From Artemisia argyi (Eukaryota > Streptophyta > Magnoliopsida > Asterales > Asteraceae), in the NCBI GenBank assembly GCA_030686995.1, contig CM060696.1, positions 15,073,487-15,137,486 on the forward strand: DNA of 64,000 nucleotides. Direction: 5' to 3'. How positions within the stretch are numbered: position 1 is the first letter of the stretch; every line of letters starts with the position of its first letter. Position numbers and translations under genes: made by a program. This document shows positions 11,247-22,666 of the stretch, piece by piece. The notes beneath the pieces are model-generated. The model searched no databases, had not been told where the DNA came from, and saw only the letters and a list, made by a program, of their open reading frames with translations.

Positions 11247-12318
11247 TGAGATTTATGGACTCATTTCTTCCATGTTTTCTTGGCCTGGTTCCCATGGAAC
11301 ACCATCATCCAAACACCGTAACACAATTTCTTCACCTGTTTCTTCCACACTTTCTTCCACCCCTTCTGCAATAACCTCCAAACAAAAAACTTGCCCACTA
11401 CACTTATGGCCTAGAGCATATTTCTGATCACAAAAGAAACATTACCCCTTAGCTCTCTTTTCTTCCAACTCTTTTTGAGTCAATTGTTTCCTCTGGGGAT
11501 TAGTATGTGATGTAGATGCCCTGTTCCTCCAGTTAGCATTAGGAGCAGGCAATTGACAAGGGTTTTGGGCTAGTAATTGTGGGTGCTTGCTGAAACCTTG
11601 GTGTAGGAAGTATGGGCATTCTTAGTTTCTGTTTCATTGCACCAATCTTGGCCTCTTCCAACTTACATAAACCATACAATTCTGCTAACGACCTTGGCTT
11701 AAAAATTCTTACAGCCAATTCAATCTTAGTTTGCAATCCAGCCATAAAGAAACTCATTGATTGATCTTCTTCCAAATCTACTCTACTCAATAATGAATCA
11801 TATGCATCAATGTAACTTTGCACAGATCCAATTTGCCTCAATTTCAGGATTTCACCCAATGGATCATCATATTCTTTGCTAAATCTCTTAAGAATTGCCA
11901 CTTTATATACTTCCCAATTAACATCATCACCAACAAATTTCACAAACTGCCTATGCCACATAAGTGCTAAATCATAAAGATGGATTGAAGCAAGATTTAC
12001 CTTCTGATTTTCATGCACCTGGTCCACTTTGAAGAATTGTTCACATCTGAATATCCAACTTTTAACATCATCACCCCCAAATCTTGGAAACTCAATCTTG
12101 GATACTCTAGTAAACTGCATTTGATTTCCACCATGAGAACCACCATTGGAACCACCATTTTCTTGACTTCCATTACTAGTTCCTTCACCAGTCCTCAGAC
12201 GTCTCATTTCATTACTTATTTGTTCCATCATTCTCTGCAACTCAGTGACAGTTTGTTGCAAAGACTCCATTGTAGCTTCTTGAACCCGTGATGTATTTCT
12301 TGTTTCCACCATTGCCAC
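11247..12318 (-). pseudogene. Gag, broken (retrotrans_gag and CCHC knuckle)
   Basis: From MAMVETRNTSRV (ATG at 12316-12318 is a good start, close behind the PBS). It has a coiled-coil-like N-terminus, a glycine/serine/asparagine linker and the capsid-type core (FPRFGGDDVKSWIFRCEQFF ... ALMWHRQFVKF ... VSFMAGL-like SFFMAGLQTKIEL). The open frame ends at 11539. Beyond a frameshift a CCHC knuckle (CFFCDQKYALGHKC, about 11410-11450) is readable, preceded by a TAA. Confidence 0.88.
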
Positions 12319-12620
12319 TCATCAGCAATGATTTCTCACTGACCAATTGGGATAATGACTACTAGTTTTGTTCTGGGTTACTCAATCCAACTGTTGCTTG
12401 CCAGCTTGTTCAAGATAAGAAAATTTAACGAGAATTTCGGCTTATCTTGTGGCCGTACAGATGATTGACACTAACCAATTGTAAAACAGAACAAGGAAAT
12501 CAGTGGTGGCTGATTCGTACCGGAATCTTGACTTTTTTTCCTGAAAAATTGACTGGAGAAGATAACCGGGATTTCAAGATTTGTCAATGTAACAATCTTG
12601 AATGTATCTGGCCAGGAAAG

Positions 12621-12637
12621 AGGCTCTTGATACCAAA
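12621..12637 (-). other. Primer binding site, tRNA-iMet type
   Basis: Minus-strand TTTGGTATCAAGAGCCT abuts the 5' LTR. It fits the initiator-Met complement TGGTATCAGAGC with one inserted A. Confidence 0.85.
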
Positions 12638-12964
12638 TGATATGAGTGAAATATGTTCTTCCAGAAATCAATTAGAAATGAAGAAGAACTAGCCAAGAAC
12701 AGGAACTCTAAGATAAAGAATAAGAGATTCGAATTCAAGGAAATGGGATTGTTATTGATAGATGAGTTGTTACAGGATAAGAGAGAGTTTACAAATTCAT
12801 AACTACTCTGTAATGATTACTGATTGTGTATTTATACAAATGAAATGAAATGTGATTGAAATGCAAAAGGCGGAAAATTTTGTTGATGTGGTTTGTTTGT
12901 TGACTTTTGCATGTTTGACTTCTGATTTTCATTTATCTTGACTTTTTCCTTTTGCTCCATATCA
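12638..12964 (-). repeat. 5' LTR of Reina-like element
   Basis: 327 bp, TGATATGG...CATATCA in element sense, so both ends carry the 7-bp inverted repeat TGATATG. TTATC follows at 12965. Confidence 0.95.
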
Positions 12965-12969
12965 TTATC

Positions 12970-13735
12970 TTATGAGTAGCGGTTTATTTTCTTATTTAAA
13001 GAATAGGAAGTAACTTGTTATGTAAGCTTTTCCGCCTATTAAGGAGCTGAGATATTGGATTCACCAAATATCCGTTGTACTTAAACATTTTTTTGGAGTA
13101 ATATATTTACCGGGTCTTTTGACATTTTAATTAGAAAAATAATTAGTAACATATTTATTCGAAATAAATGCAGAAAAATATATGATAAAGACATATAGGA
13201 TTGTTACTACTAAATTGACTTATGTGTTATGTCTCTTGTGTAAACCTGAGCCAAAGAGTCCCGAATCTAAAATAGTTTGTTAAACGTAAAATTAAAGTCA
13301 GTATTGAAGTCAACTTTGTCATCGAACTTGAATACAATCAAAGGATTGGAGGATATACCATACATGCTACCAAGCTCCTCCGACTTATCCGGCCTAGGCT
13401 CGAAACTTTAGGATAATGAAACCATTTAATATGGTACTCAAGTTTCAATTTTCATGGGTTAGTTAATCAGGAACTTACGCAGCCCCAAGATCCATAGCAA
13501 TAGATTCTATAATATAAAAAATTTCTATACATAAAAAGTACGTTAACCAAGAGTAAGGGTGATCTTTGTTGCAACTTTTCTATGGTTACAGACTTACAGG
13601 TATAGCTCACTTGGTTGTGGGTTAACTAGAGGATCTTAAGCTATTCTTTAAGCCTCTTGGACGCCAATAATGCTTCTTTTATTTCTTTTATTATTATTAT
13701 TTTTTTCGTTAAAGAAGTTAAAGTTTCTGATTATA
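12970..13735. other. Non-coding spacer
   Basis: No gene or clear element. GGTATAGCTCACTTGG near 13600 looks like a pol III A box, but no B box follows (see rejected list). Confidence 0.5.
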
Positions 13736-14560
13736 CTAGTCATTCAGACCCGTGCGATGCACACTGGCTCAATCTAAATGTTCATAGTGTATTGTTCAGT
13801 ACTAATTTTCGTCATTTTGGTCATGGATGAAATTTGTTAGTCAATAAGTTTCTAAGTTGTGTTTGTTAGCATGACATGAAAAATGTTGATGCCGTTATTT
13901 CGTTACTTTTAATTGAGGTCGAGTCAAACACTCAAAATACAATTTATAACTCGGGCTGGCTCATGACCCGTGCGATGCACACAACTTTTTTATTTGTTAT
14001 TATAATTTATAAATGATTGTGAGCCAAAATTATGTAATTTTCTTTTCTATTCATTATTTAATGTGATATTTTTAATGCCATATTTTGTTATTTTAGCAAC
14101 TTTTTTAATTTATCTGTTCAAATCGGATGTACTAAAACTCACTTACCCATGCGATGCATTATTGAGTTGCACATGGGCTGTATATAAGTTTTTATAGCGT
14201 AATCTTCGGCATTTATTTTCTTCATTATATATCTAAGTTGTAATGGTATCACATTTCCAAGCATGACACACATCTAAAATATTTTATTGACATTGAAAGA
14301 TTTTTTTTAAGATGTTACACTGAAAAGAGTCTCTTCACATGTAATATTTTAATATGTATAAGTTACACAAATTATTTTAAATATTAAGCGATGACGTTAA
14401 TGTTTGAGACCTTTTATATTTATCCCCATGCGATGCACACAGGTTTGGACTGCCTCAGGACCCATGCAATGCACACAGGTTAGATCTAATTGTTTTTTTC
14501 ATAATGTTCGGGACTAATTTTCGGTTCATGTTTGAAACTCTCATTTTTTTGTGAAAGACA
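13736..14560 (-). mobile_element. Possible Helitron end with diverged internal repeats
   Basis: On the minus strand a GTGCATCGCACGGG hairpin is followed after 10 nt by CTAG (13736-13739) with A before and T after on the plus strand. That fits a Helitron 3' end (hairpin, then CTRR, inserted in AT). The motif ACCCGTGCGATGCACAC recurs in diverged form at about 13747, 13965, 14144, 14424 and 14459. Several copies are followed by the same phrase (ATCTAAxTGTTCATA...ACTAATTTT). No Rep/helicase and no 5' TC end were found. Confidence 0.4.
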
Positions 14561-14928
14561 CACTTCGTCATTCAAATAAATTACATTATTAAAAACGAAC
14601 TATAAAAAAAAATTCTTTTTTAACAAAACTATAAATACATAAAACATTAAAGTAATTAATATATTCAATAATATAAATTATAATTCGTATAATAAATTAT
14701 AATTCGTAAAGTATAATATTGCATGTTTAATTAGTAACGTACTATTAATATGAATGCTAAGTATTCATCTATATTGACACCGGTAGCCGTTGTTCTTGTT
14801 GTTGTTCTTCTTGTTGTTGTCTTTTTCGTTGTTGTTCATTGATATTTTGCATGTTTTGTTATTGATACAATTTTCGTGACTTCTCGATCTATTTCTTTAA
14901 TGTGAAGAGATTTTTTGCAAATGTTCTG

Positions 14929-17638
14929 TGTGACAACTGGCAATTTAGGGAGCTATTTTGAAATCTGCATTACGTTAAAATTTAATGATATTAAATGTTT
15001 GGAGTTTATTCACAATGGATTTGTAAAATTTAAACTCGTGGTTTTGAATTATGAATTATATGTGAAGTTTAAATTTGAATTATCGATTGGATATGGTATA
15101 TATGTCGTGATTTATTGTAGAGACGTCTTTTAGGCACTACGTTGACTCCGGCACTAGGATAACCTAACATATTTGAAATTCTTGATTAACGTTTTGGTTT
15201 ATATATTTTACGGACGTATCGTGAAGTAGTGAAAACGAGATCGAGTTGAGGGTGTCGGAATACTTTTAAAAGTTTACGAAAATGGTCCTTGTGTTTTATG
15301 ACTAGTCACCCTCCCCCTTTAATATTATTATTATTACTATTATTTAAAAAAAATAAAAATAAATAAATAAAAAAGATTATACATTTGGTGTACATCACAC
15401 ACGCCCAGACACCCCTAACCCCGTATGGTTAATCACCGCCGCCTTATACACCATCACCACCACTTGTTTTATAAAGATTATTGAGTTTGGAAGCATTAAA
15501 AGGTGAGTAGCATCGTTATGGCATCATGTGTGCCACGATGTAGGTCTAAATCCGTGGAAACATGGATGGATTTAATGGGTTTTGATGAAATCTTGATTAA
15601 TAATGATGGGGAAATGATGTTTTTAATATAGAAATGAGTTTGGTATCCGGGTTTGGTGATTTCTTGTGGGGGTCGAGTTGGAAACCGTGAGCCATGGCTC
15701 ACGGCTTGATGTTATTCTTGAGCTCATGTGATTCTTTTGATGGTTTGATCTTGTGGTCATGGTAGCGAGTTAATTGATTATATGGAGTTTGGTTTGGCTT
15801 GAGTTTGACTTGCAATTTGATGCTTGTTGTTGTTCTTGTGTGCCGCAACCCAAAGGGTCCGTTTGACAGCTTTGGTGTGCTCATTTGAGCCTAGCCGAGA
15901 CCCTTGTGGTCTTGGGTTTGAGTCTTCTTGACTCGTAGTCTTGCTGAGACCCAAGTGGGTCTCTTGGCACGGGTTTGACTTGGTAAATCGACCCGAAGTT
16001 TATATATTCTTGATGTCCTTCTTGTTGTTGTTTTATGTTGTTATTGTTGTGTTTATTTTTGTTGTTGGCCGAGTAGTATTGGAAGGCCGAGACCCTTTGT
16101 GGTCTCGGCAATGGGAACATTGTTTATTTGTGAAGTGTTGACGATAATGTGGATGATCGGGGACCGATTGTGAGACGGTCAAATTAGTATGACGGGGATA
16201 GGTTAGTCGGGTGCCGTAGTCGGACCCTATTATTGTAGCTTGTGAAATGGGACGACTGACGGAGTTGTGATACTTGACTTATTACTTTGGACATGTGGTT
16301 GTGCGAGTTGGAGTCACTTTCACTTTCTAGTCAACGGTTGACTTCGGCAAACGCCTTAACACTTTGGATTTGGACAATGAGCCGAGAGTGATGACTCGGA
16401 CATGTGACTCAACTTTTATAACTCGAAACAATTAATAATTAAACAAACCAACAAAAACTCGTAATAACTTATATATCGATATAAATATTTATATAAGTAT
16501 ATAAATGTGTAAACGTATATATATTTATATAAATGCGTATATAATAAATAGGAGATTACGAGTAATAAAAATAATAACGTTAATCATATATATTGGACTA
16601 TGAAAATAGTAAAATATTGTCGTTAATCATATTTATTTAAAGAATATATTAGGCCAACACTAGACATATAGATCGTTATTATTTCTTTTGACGTGTTTTA
16701 TGGATTGTGTTGAGTCGACCTTCCACCCGCACGGATACCAAACGCCAAACCAAATATGAGAAATGGATTTTTGGAAAGTAAAAAGGAATACATTCGGGAT
16801 TGGGAATATTTGATTTTTGAGGAAATGATTCTGAGAAGAGTTTATATTGTTAGGAAGTGCCGAGTCCGTAGTTGCCGTCATTTGAGTTGCTATACTTCTT
16901 GATTCTACCGGTTTTTGAGCTAATATCTGGACTTGAGGTGAGTTATAGCCCCACTTTTACTTTTGAATATTGTTTTCAATTCTTGGAGTGAGAAACGTGC
17001 AAATTGTTTTATATGGACTATTATTACTGTTTCATTCAAAACTTGTTATGCTTATAGAACTAGGTAAGTTGTAGAGCATGTCGTATCCTTATGAATGCTG
17101 CGCATGTCGTATCCTTACAAATGCAAGAACATGTCGTATCCTTACGAATGTTGGGCATGTCGCATCCTTGCGAATGCATATTGATTTGAGTTGGTTTTGG
17201 ACTATAGTGTGCACCTATAGGTTTGCTTTAGTGGAACGACGCCTAGTCTAGCTAGCAAGAGTTTTGCGTATATGTCCACTTGATTGAATTAAGAATTTAA
17301 ACCTATGATCTCACCAGCGAAAGCTGACTTTTAGCGCGTTTTCTTAGGTAATTAAGTGATGGCTTGGGATGCTTGTGTTTGGAAGGCTTGGCATGGCAAT
17401 CTGGTTAAAGGATCTATTTTCGAACTCTGATATTTTATTATGGACCTATGTTTATACTTATTTTGGGCCTTACTTCGAATTATTTAGGATGAATGTAAAC
17501 TTAAAAACCCTGGTTGGTTTTGTTTTTACTTATGTTTACTTTATCTCGTTTCTTTATGACTTGTGACGGATACCAATCCCCATAGCACCCCGAAAGCTTG
17601 ATTAGTGTTCCGCTGTACCAAATTTTAGGGGTGTTACA
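14929..17638 (+). mobile_element. Long 5' LTR of a gypsy element (start uncertain)
   Basis: The end is firm: AAATTTTAGGGGTGTTACA, then two bases, then a Met-type PBS. The start is a guess, TGTGACAAC at 14929, which is a partial inverse of the end and would give a ~2.7-kb LTR. It contains TA-rich sequence (16,470-16,560) and a 26-27-bp tandem repeat. No partner LTR is in the window. ORFs inside are not convincing. Confidence 0.55.
17077..17177 (+). repeat. 26-27-bp tandem repeat, four copies, in LTR
   Basis: CATGTCGTATCCTTACGAATG repeats start at 17077, 17103, 17130 and 17156 with small changes. Confidence 0.88.
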
Positions 17639-17641
17639 GAT

Positions 17642-17658
17642 TGGTATCAAAGCCAAGG
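17642..17658 (+). other. Primer binding site, tRNA-iMet type
   Basis: TGGTATCAAAGCCAAGG three bases after the LTR end at 17638. One change from the initiator-Met complement TGGTATCAGAGC in its first 12 bases. Confidence 0.8.
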
Positions 17659-18026
17659 TTATAGAGAACTAGGTAATAAAAACCTAAACTATAACCAATT
17701 TTTATAGAAAACGATCCTCGACCAATGCCCGCAAGCCCGCCAAGCCGAAGCATCTTAGATTATGATTGAGGTATTATGAGATAATGATATGATATGAGAT
17801 TTTGAGATGATTTGGGAATTATGAATATATTGATGTTATGATATGATGGCATTTGGAAACTTTTATGATTTACTCGTTTTAGAAATGTATTAGTAATGCG
17901 GTATTTGGAAAATCTTTCTTGAAATGATATGATCGAAGTTATATGATGATTTTAGTATGATATTTGAATTTCATGGTTTACTTGTTTTGGAACACTTACA
18001 CCTACCCTACGTCGTTGTCACAAACT

Positions 18027-18739
18027 ATGGCCTCCTATACGCACGATGTTACCGAGGATATTCTTGCTGGCACGCGTCGCCCATCACAGATCACTATGGC
18101 CCCTGATGACCCATACATGATGGTCATGCATTCAGCTACTAGTTCATCTTCCCATTTTCGACCTAAGTCACCGATTTTATTTCCTTGTGGTTCACCTGCT
18201 CAAAGATGACGAGTGACGGAGTACGAGGGTGAGCAGGAGAATGATGACCCTCAGGATGAGGAAGAGAATGATGACCCTCAGGATGAAGAAGAGAATGATG
18301 AACCTCAGGATGAGGAGGAGGATGATGATCCTCAGGAGGAGGATATGCCTGATGATGATGGTTTTCCAGCTCACAGCCCGACACATTCAGCTCATTCTGC
18401 AGAGCCCGATTCTCCGATACATCAGCTAGAGCCAGTTTGACCTGATCATCCATTTTTATTCAATTCTCCACCTGGCAGTCCCGCGGCGTCAGACGCACCA
18501 TCTGAGATATCTGCTAAGCCTGCGAATCTTGGTGAGATTGGTAGGATTTGGGCTCGGCTTATTTCACAGGGCGAGAAGATCTCACAGTTAGCAGATCGAC
18601 TTGAGATGGTTATTGCTGAGTGTATTGGTGAGCTGAGGGTTGATATGGCTACTGTTGTGGGCAGGACTATAGCTATCATGAGAGGTATGATGGAGGTGCA
18701 TGAGCAGATGAAGAGTTTTACAACATTTCCTACAAGTAC
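18027..18739 (+). pseudogene. Gag N-terminal part of gypsy element, broken
   Basis: One frame runs from MASYTHDVTEDILAG (ATG 18027) through two in-frame TGA codons (18207-18209 and 18438-18440) to about 18735. It has a strongly acidic repeat (four 9-residue units such as ENDDPQDEE), a histidine/serine/proline stretch, then a helical segment (ISQGEKISQLADRLEMVIAECIGELRVDMATVVG). Its place 390 bp after a PBS says Gag start, but I recognise no conserved Gag core. After about 18740 the sequence changes character, so the rest of the element appears to be missing. Confidence 0.5.
18237..18344 (+). repeat. 27-bp tandem repeat coding acidic 9-mers
   Basis: Four units in phase with the Gag-like frame: ENDDPQDEE, ENDDPQDEE, ENDEPQDEE, EDDDPQEED. 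Confidence 0.92.
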
Positions 18740-19169
18740 TAAGAATAAAGAAAGTTCTTCATACGCTCTTCAAATGCTGAGGATGACTACAGTTGACGCT
18801 CGTTGTCTTCATCTTGTACCTCGACTTGAGAACTTTATCTTAACTTGTAGGCAAATGATGTAATATGCATGAAATAGATTAACTTCCCCCCAATTCATGC
18901 TGCATGTCTTTAGCAGCTTCTCCATCCACTTCTTTTTGGAGAAGTCTCTGAATCAGCTTCCCCCCAAACTGACAACCGTCTTTATCAGATTCGAAACTTT
19001 GATGTAGTCAACATGTCTTCTAACTTTTCAAGTTTTAAGTACACAGCGGAATTTGTAGATAACATTGTAGACCACACCAAGCAAATCTGAGTAGTTACTT
19101 AATCACAGTTATACTCTACGCGGAACTCCGTTCGGGGGTAACATGCAAGAAATCAACAAGATTTTCTCA
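18740..19169. other. Fragment of an older non-coding element, minus strand likely
   Basis: No ORF. Read on the minus strand it has purine tracts such as AATTGGGGGGAAG (near 18885-18900 and 18960). These resemble the AGGGGAAG tracts spaced through the composite element at 20135-22003, and the right-hand flank of that element (22667-23600, minus strand) is clearly related to its interior. This is probably the other half of an older relative split by the insertion. Confidence 0.4.
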
Positions 19170-19174
19170 CATAT

Positions 19175-19656
19175 TGTTAGGAATTATACTTAAGTTGATA
19201 TTGACAAAATATGAAAGATGAAGGACTTATGATGACAAAGTGAAGAATGCAAAAGACAAGGGACTTGCTTGCTAAAGAAGATTTTACTTATTAGTCCTTT
19301 GTAGTATTTTGTAACCCTAGTTCTCTATTATATAAAGAGATTAAGGGTACATGATTTTATTATTAAATCTTCCATTATGTAGACGTCTAAAAGGGGTGTG
19401 TGTGTAACCTAGACGTAGGTTATAAACGTCTAGGGTTAGGGTTAGTGTTGAGTTTAGCCTCAAGAATCACTTGATTCCTGTTATAGTTCATTGATGTAAC
19501 TGTATTATCTTGATCAAATAATATTAAGACTACAGAGATATGATTTGCAGCTTATTATGTGTGGTGACATGTTCAAGAAGATCTTAAGTTAAGGGGAAGC
19601 ATTGAAGATTGTTTCATTCATGGAGATAGTTTTGTCATCATCAAATAGGGTAAGAT
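19175..19656 (+). repeat. LTR copy A plus PPT remnant
   Basis: Starts TGTTAGGAATTATA. Roughly 80% like copy B by eye, with the common landmarks TTAGTCCTTTGTAGTATTTT, TATATAAAGAGA (TATA box near 19330) and GTGTGTGTGTAACCTAGACG. Its tail passes into a polypurine stretch (AAATAGGGTAAGAT) directly before copy B. The 3' limit of the LTR itself, near 19570, is unclear. Confidence 0.75.
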
Positions 19657-20132
19657 TGTTGGGAATTATATTTATTGATTTGATGATACAAAACAAGAAG
19701 AATGAAACATGAAGGGCGTAAAGTGACAAGAAGGAATTCTACAAAAGATGGGAAGGACTTGCTTGCAAAAGAAGTTTTATTTATTAGTCCTTCGTAGTAT
19801 TTTGTAAACCCTAATCCTCTAGTATATAAAGAGGACATGGGTCATTAAATTAATCATTCAAGTCTTCCACAATGTAGACGTCTAGTAAAGGTGTGTGTGT
19901 AACCTAGGCGTAGAAGATAAACACCTAGGGCTTAGTGTTTTAGTTTAGATAACGTGTTCTACTTGATTAAGGTAGAACATGTTAAGTAGTTTGTAATCGT
20001 TAGAGAAGTAAATGATAATAAAAACCTTGTTCATAATAATGATTGATTCTATGTTTGAATATTCCGCCTTCATTATTATGTGTTCCAAGATATAATATTA
20101 GACCTCGTTTAAGAGCTACAACGATCTTATCA
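19657..20132 (+). repeat. LTR copy B (full, 476 bp)
   Basis: TGTTGGGAATTATATTTATT ... AACGATCTTATCA. TATA-like TATATAAAGAGG is near 19822. A PBS-like TTGGCATCAGAGC (20135-20147) follows after two bases, so copy B acts as the 5' LTR of the following interior. Confidence 0.88.
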
Positions 20133-20134
20133 AT

Positions 20135-22003
20135 TGGCATCAGAGCTAGTTTAGCTCGTGATCTAGGGATAAACAAGGTTTACAGTCGATGAGAAAGTAT
20201 GTTGAAGAAGGTACGAATCAGTTTTTATGCTTTTAAAGATTATCGATTCTTGCTGTTTGGTTTCTGTGTAACGACAACATGTTGGGTAAGGCAATGTATT
20301 CCTTTTATCATAAAGGTTATTATTCATTAATTTGATTCACAAATATCCTCGTACTGTTTGGTTGACTCAATAAAATAAACCTCGTACTTAATTTAAAAGA
20401 TGATTGGTGGTTACTTTTCAATCGTGGGTCGGTTTGTTAAAGTTTCATATTATGGATCGCATTTAATGTGTCGGTTTGTTAAAGATTTTGTGAATTGGTG
20501 AAGTGCAAATTGGTATTATAAAGTTTGTCGTTTACTGGATATCATTAATTAGTCACGATGATTAAACTTTGGGTTAGGACGGTGGATATCATTATTACTC
20601 GATTCTTATTACTCAATTGTTTAAGAAATTCATTGATATGACCAAGAGTTTTTATTCAAATCGAGTTGTGTGGGGCTGATTAGATTGTCGTATAGTGATT
20701 GTTCAATATACGTGATTGGTTATTCATTCAGTCAGTGGTCAAGAAGGTTATCCTCGTACTGATAGTGGATTGGTTGATGGAGCTTAGATAGCAACATAGT
20801 TTAGCGTATTGTTTAAAGGGGTACGCATGTGGGACAAAAGTTTTATTAAAAGTACTGCTGATGGAGATGCTACTGTTTCACTAAAGTACTGTTGTTTGTA
20901 TTTGGTATATTTGAAAGTACTGCTCCGTTCAATCAAAGTACTTCTATCTCCAAAGTACTGCTCGACCAACATACTGCTCGAAGGTAATATTCTTTCAAAG
21001 TACTGCTCGACTTCTTAAAGTACTGTTCGACTATTCAAAGTACTGTTGCATGTTATGAGGAGTAAGGGGAAGTCGCGATGAGTTTGATTCTTAAAGGTTT
21101 CAAAAGGCTCGTTATTTGGTTTATTTGATTAATTGATTACGAAGAAGATTGTTTATCACTTATTTGAAGGTGAAGTGGAGTTTCTTGGATGAGTGTTCTT
21201 ATCATACCTTATAGTAGGAGGTAACTTGTTTGTGCGTTAAAGTTGTGACAAAGACTTGATGAATCTAGCAAATTGGTGTATTATCTACAAACTGAAGGTG
21301 CTTAATGTCACATTTGCTATCACTATAAGGAGTTACATTGTAGTGCTCAATGTCTCATATTAGTTGAGGATTTCGTCAAGAGGTTGCGGTCTACTCATAT
21401 TTTTGGTTCTTGGTATGAGGTTGGAGTCACATGGTTAGTACAAGATATAAGGCACAAGTTTGGGTTGTTCTACTTCTTCATTAAATTCGTTATACTTGAT
21501 TTTCTTCACAAGTGATCATTACAAGGAGCCTACAGATTTGAAGAATCATGAAAATGGTTAACACATTAATTTCAGGGGAAGCATATTATGATGTGTTTAA
21601 TCATTTGATGTTCATGCACCACTCAAGGGAAAGTGTTTGATTCTTATTACTATTGATTAGTATTACTACTGCTAGTTGGAGTTTCTATTGTTTTAGATTC
21701 ATTTTTAGTAAGCATTTTGGTGTTCTTCATGGAGGGCAATTCGAAACATTGGAAGGCTTGGATTGGAAGTTTGTGATATTGATTCGTGGTGGTAAAGATC
21801 AGTATTTGCATACATTCTCTATTTGTTGATAACAAAAAGGGGAAGAGATGTTAGAAGAGATGTTGGAGTGGTATGGCATGGCTTAAGGGGAAGACAAGAT
21901 TGTTTCATTCATGGTGAGATTTAATTATCTCAACTTTTCTACTTCGTCTAGGGAAGTTCGTACAAGAAGATGTTTGTTTTGTCATCATCAAATAGGGGAA
22001 GAT
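20135..22003 (+). other. Non-coding interior of composite element
   Basis: Begins with the Met-type PBS TTGGCATCAGAGC and ends with the PPT AATAGGGGAAGAT (21991-22003). No ORF above 70 codons makes sense. AGGGGAAG tracts stand near 21064, 21575, 21838, 21888 and 21994, as if the PPT had been duplicated. A repeat array of AAAGTACTGCTCGAC-like words lies at 20848-21050. Confidence 0.75.
20848..21050 (+). repeat. Array of AAAGTACTGCTCGAC words
   Basis: About nine copies at irregular 17-35-bp spacing (near 20849, 20884, 20914, 20935, 20952, 20970, 20997, 21017, 21037). The core AGTACT is a palindrome. Confidence 0.8.
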
Positions 22004-22661
22004 TGCTGGGAATTATATTTATTGATTTGATGATACAAAACAAGAAGAATGAAACATGAAGGGCTTGAAGTGACAAGAAGGAATTCTACAAAAGATGGGA
22101 AGGACTTGCTTGCAAAAGAAGTTTTATTTATTAGTCCTTTGTAGTATTTTGTAAACCCTAATATCTCTCTATATAAAGAGATCAAGGGTGTAGGATTTTA
22201 TCATACATGTCTTCCATAATGTAGTCGACTAAAGGTGTGTGTGTAAACCTAGACGTAGGGAAAATGTCTAGGGTTAGTGTTTAGTTTAGCTTCAAGAATC
22301 TCTTGATTCCTATTACAGATTAGGTGTAATCGTATTACACCTAATCTGTAATAGGAATCAAGAGATTCTTGAAGCTAAACTAAACACTAACCCTAGACAT
22401 TTTCCCTACGTCTAGGTTTACACACACACCTTTAGTCGACTACATTATGGAAGACATGTATGATAAAATCCTACACCCTTGATCTCTTTATATAGAGAGA
22501 TATTAGGGTTTACAAAATACTACAAAGGACTAATAAATAAAACTTCTTTAGCAAGCAAGTCCTTCCCATCTTTTGTAGAATTCCTTCTTGTCACTTCAAA
22601 GCCCTTCATGTTTCATTCTTCTTGTTTTGTATCATCAAATCAATAAATATAATTCCCAACA
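22004..22661. repeat. ~330-bp-arm palindrome: LTR copy C and its inverse
   Basis: Left arm 22004-22330 is the first ~327 bp of the LTR. Right arm 22334-22661 is its reverse complement. The centre is a 3-base loop at 22331-22333. By eye the arms differ only at about two substitutions and one indel (C/T near 22006, an extra base near 22597, A/T near 22550). The right arm ends at CCCAACA and is followed by the CATAT duplication. Confidence 0.95.
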
Positions 22662-22666
22662 CATAT

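Larger units (their letters stand above)
7533..12969 (-). mobile_element. Complete Reina-like chromovirus (Ty3/gypsy), inactive
   Basis: Element 7538-12964 (5,427 bp) with 5-bp target duplications TTATC at 7533-7537 and 12965-12969. It lies on the minus strand: 5' LTR on the right, 3' LTR on the left. The order in sense direction is LTR, PBS, gag, PR, RT, RNase H, IN with a chromodomain-like tail, PPT, LTR. Small size, ~327-bp LTRs, the tRNA-iMet type PBS and the C-terminal chromodomain fit the Reina clade. The reading frame is broken in several places. LTRs differ at roughly 11 bases plus one indel by eye (about 3-4%). Confidence 0.93.
19170..22666 (+). mobile_element. Composite non-autonomous LTR element (LARD/TRIM-like)
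   Basis: Element 19175-22661 between CATAT duplications (19170-19174, 22662-22666). Order: LTR copy A, short remnant with PPT, LTR copy B, PBS, ~1.87 kb non-coding interior, PPT, truncated LTR copy C, then an inverted copy of C. Copy A shares one LTR junction with B, so the structure looks like two elements fused through a shared LTR. There is no gag or pol, so mobilisation would need proteins from elsewhere. The interior holds the word AAAGTACTG about nine times and five AGGGGAAG tracts. Confidence 0.75.

Noticed and set aside
13590..13690. Possible SINE with A box GGTATAGCTCACTTGG
   Set aside because: No B box (GGTTCGAATCC-like) at a suitable distance and no clear target duplication.
18885..18990. 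Two AATTGGGGGGAAG tracts as separate PPTs of complete elements
   Set aside because: No LTR start follows either tract on the minus strand; better explained as internal PPT-like repeats of the older relative.
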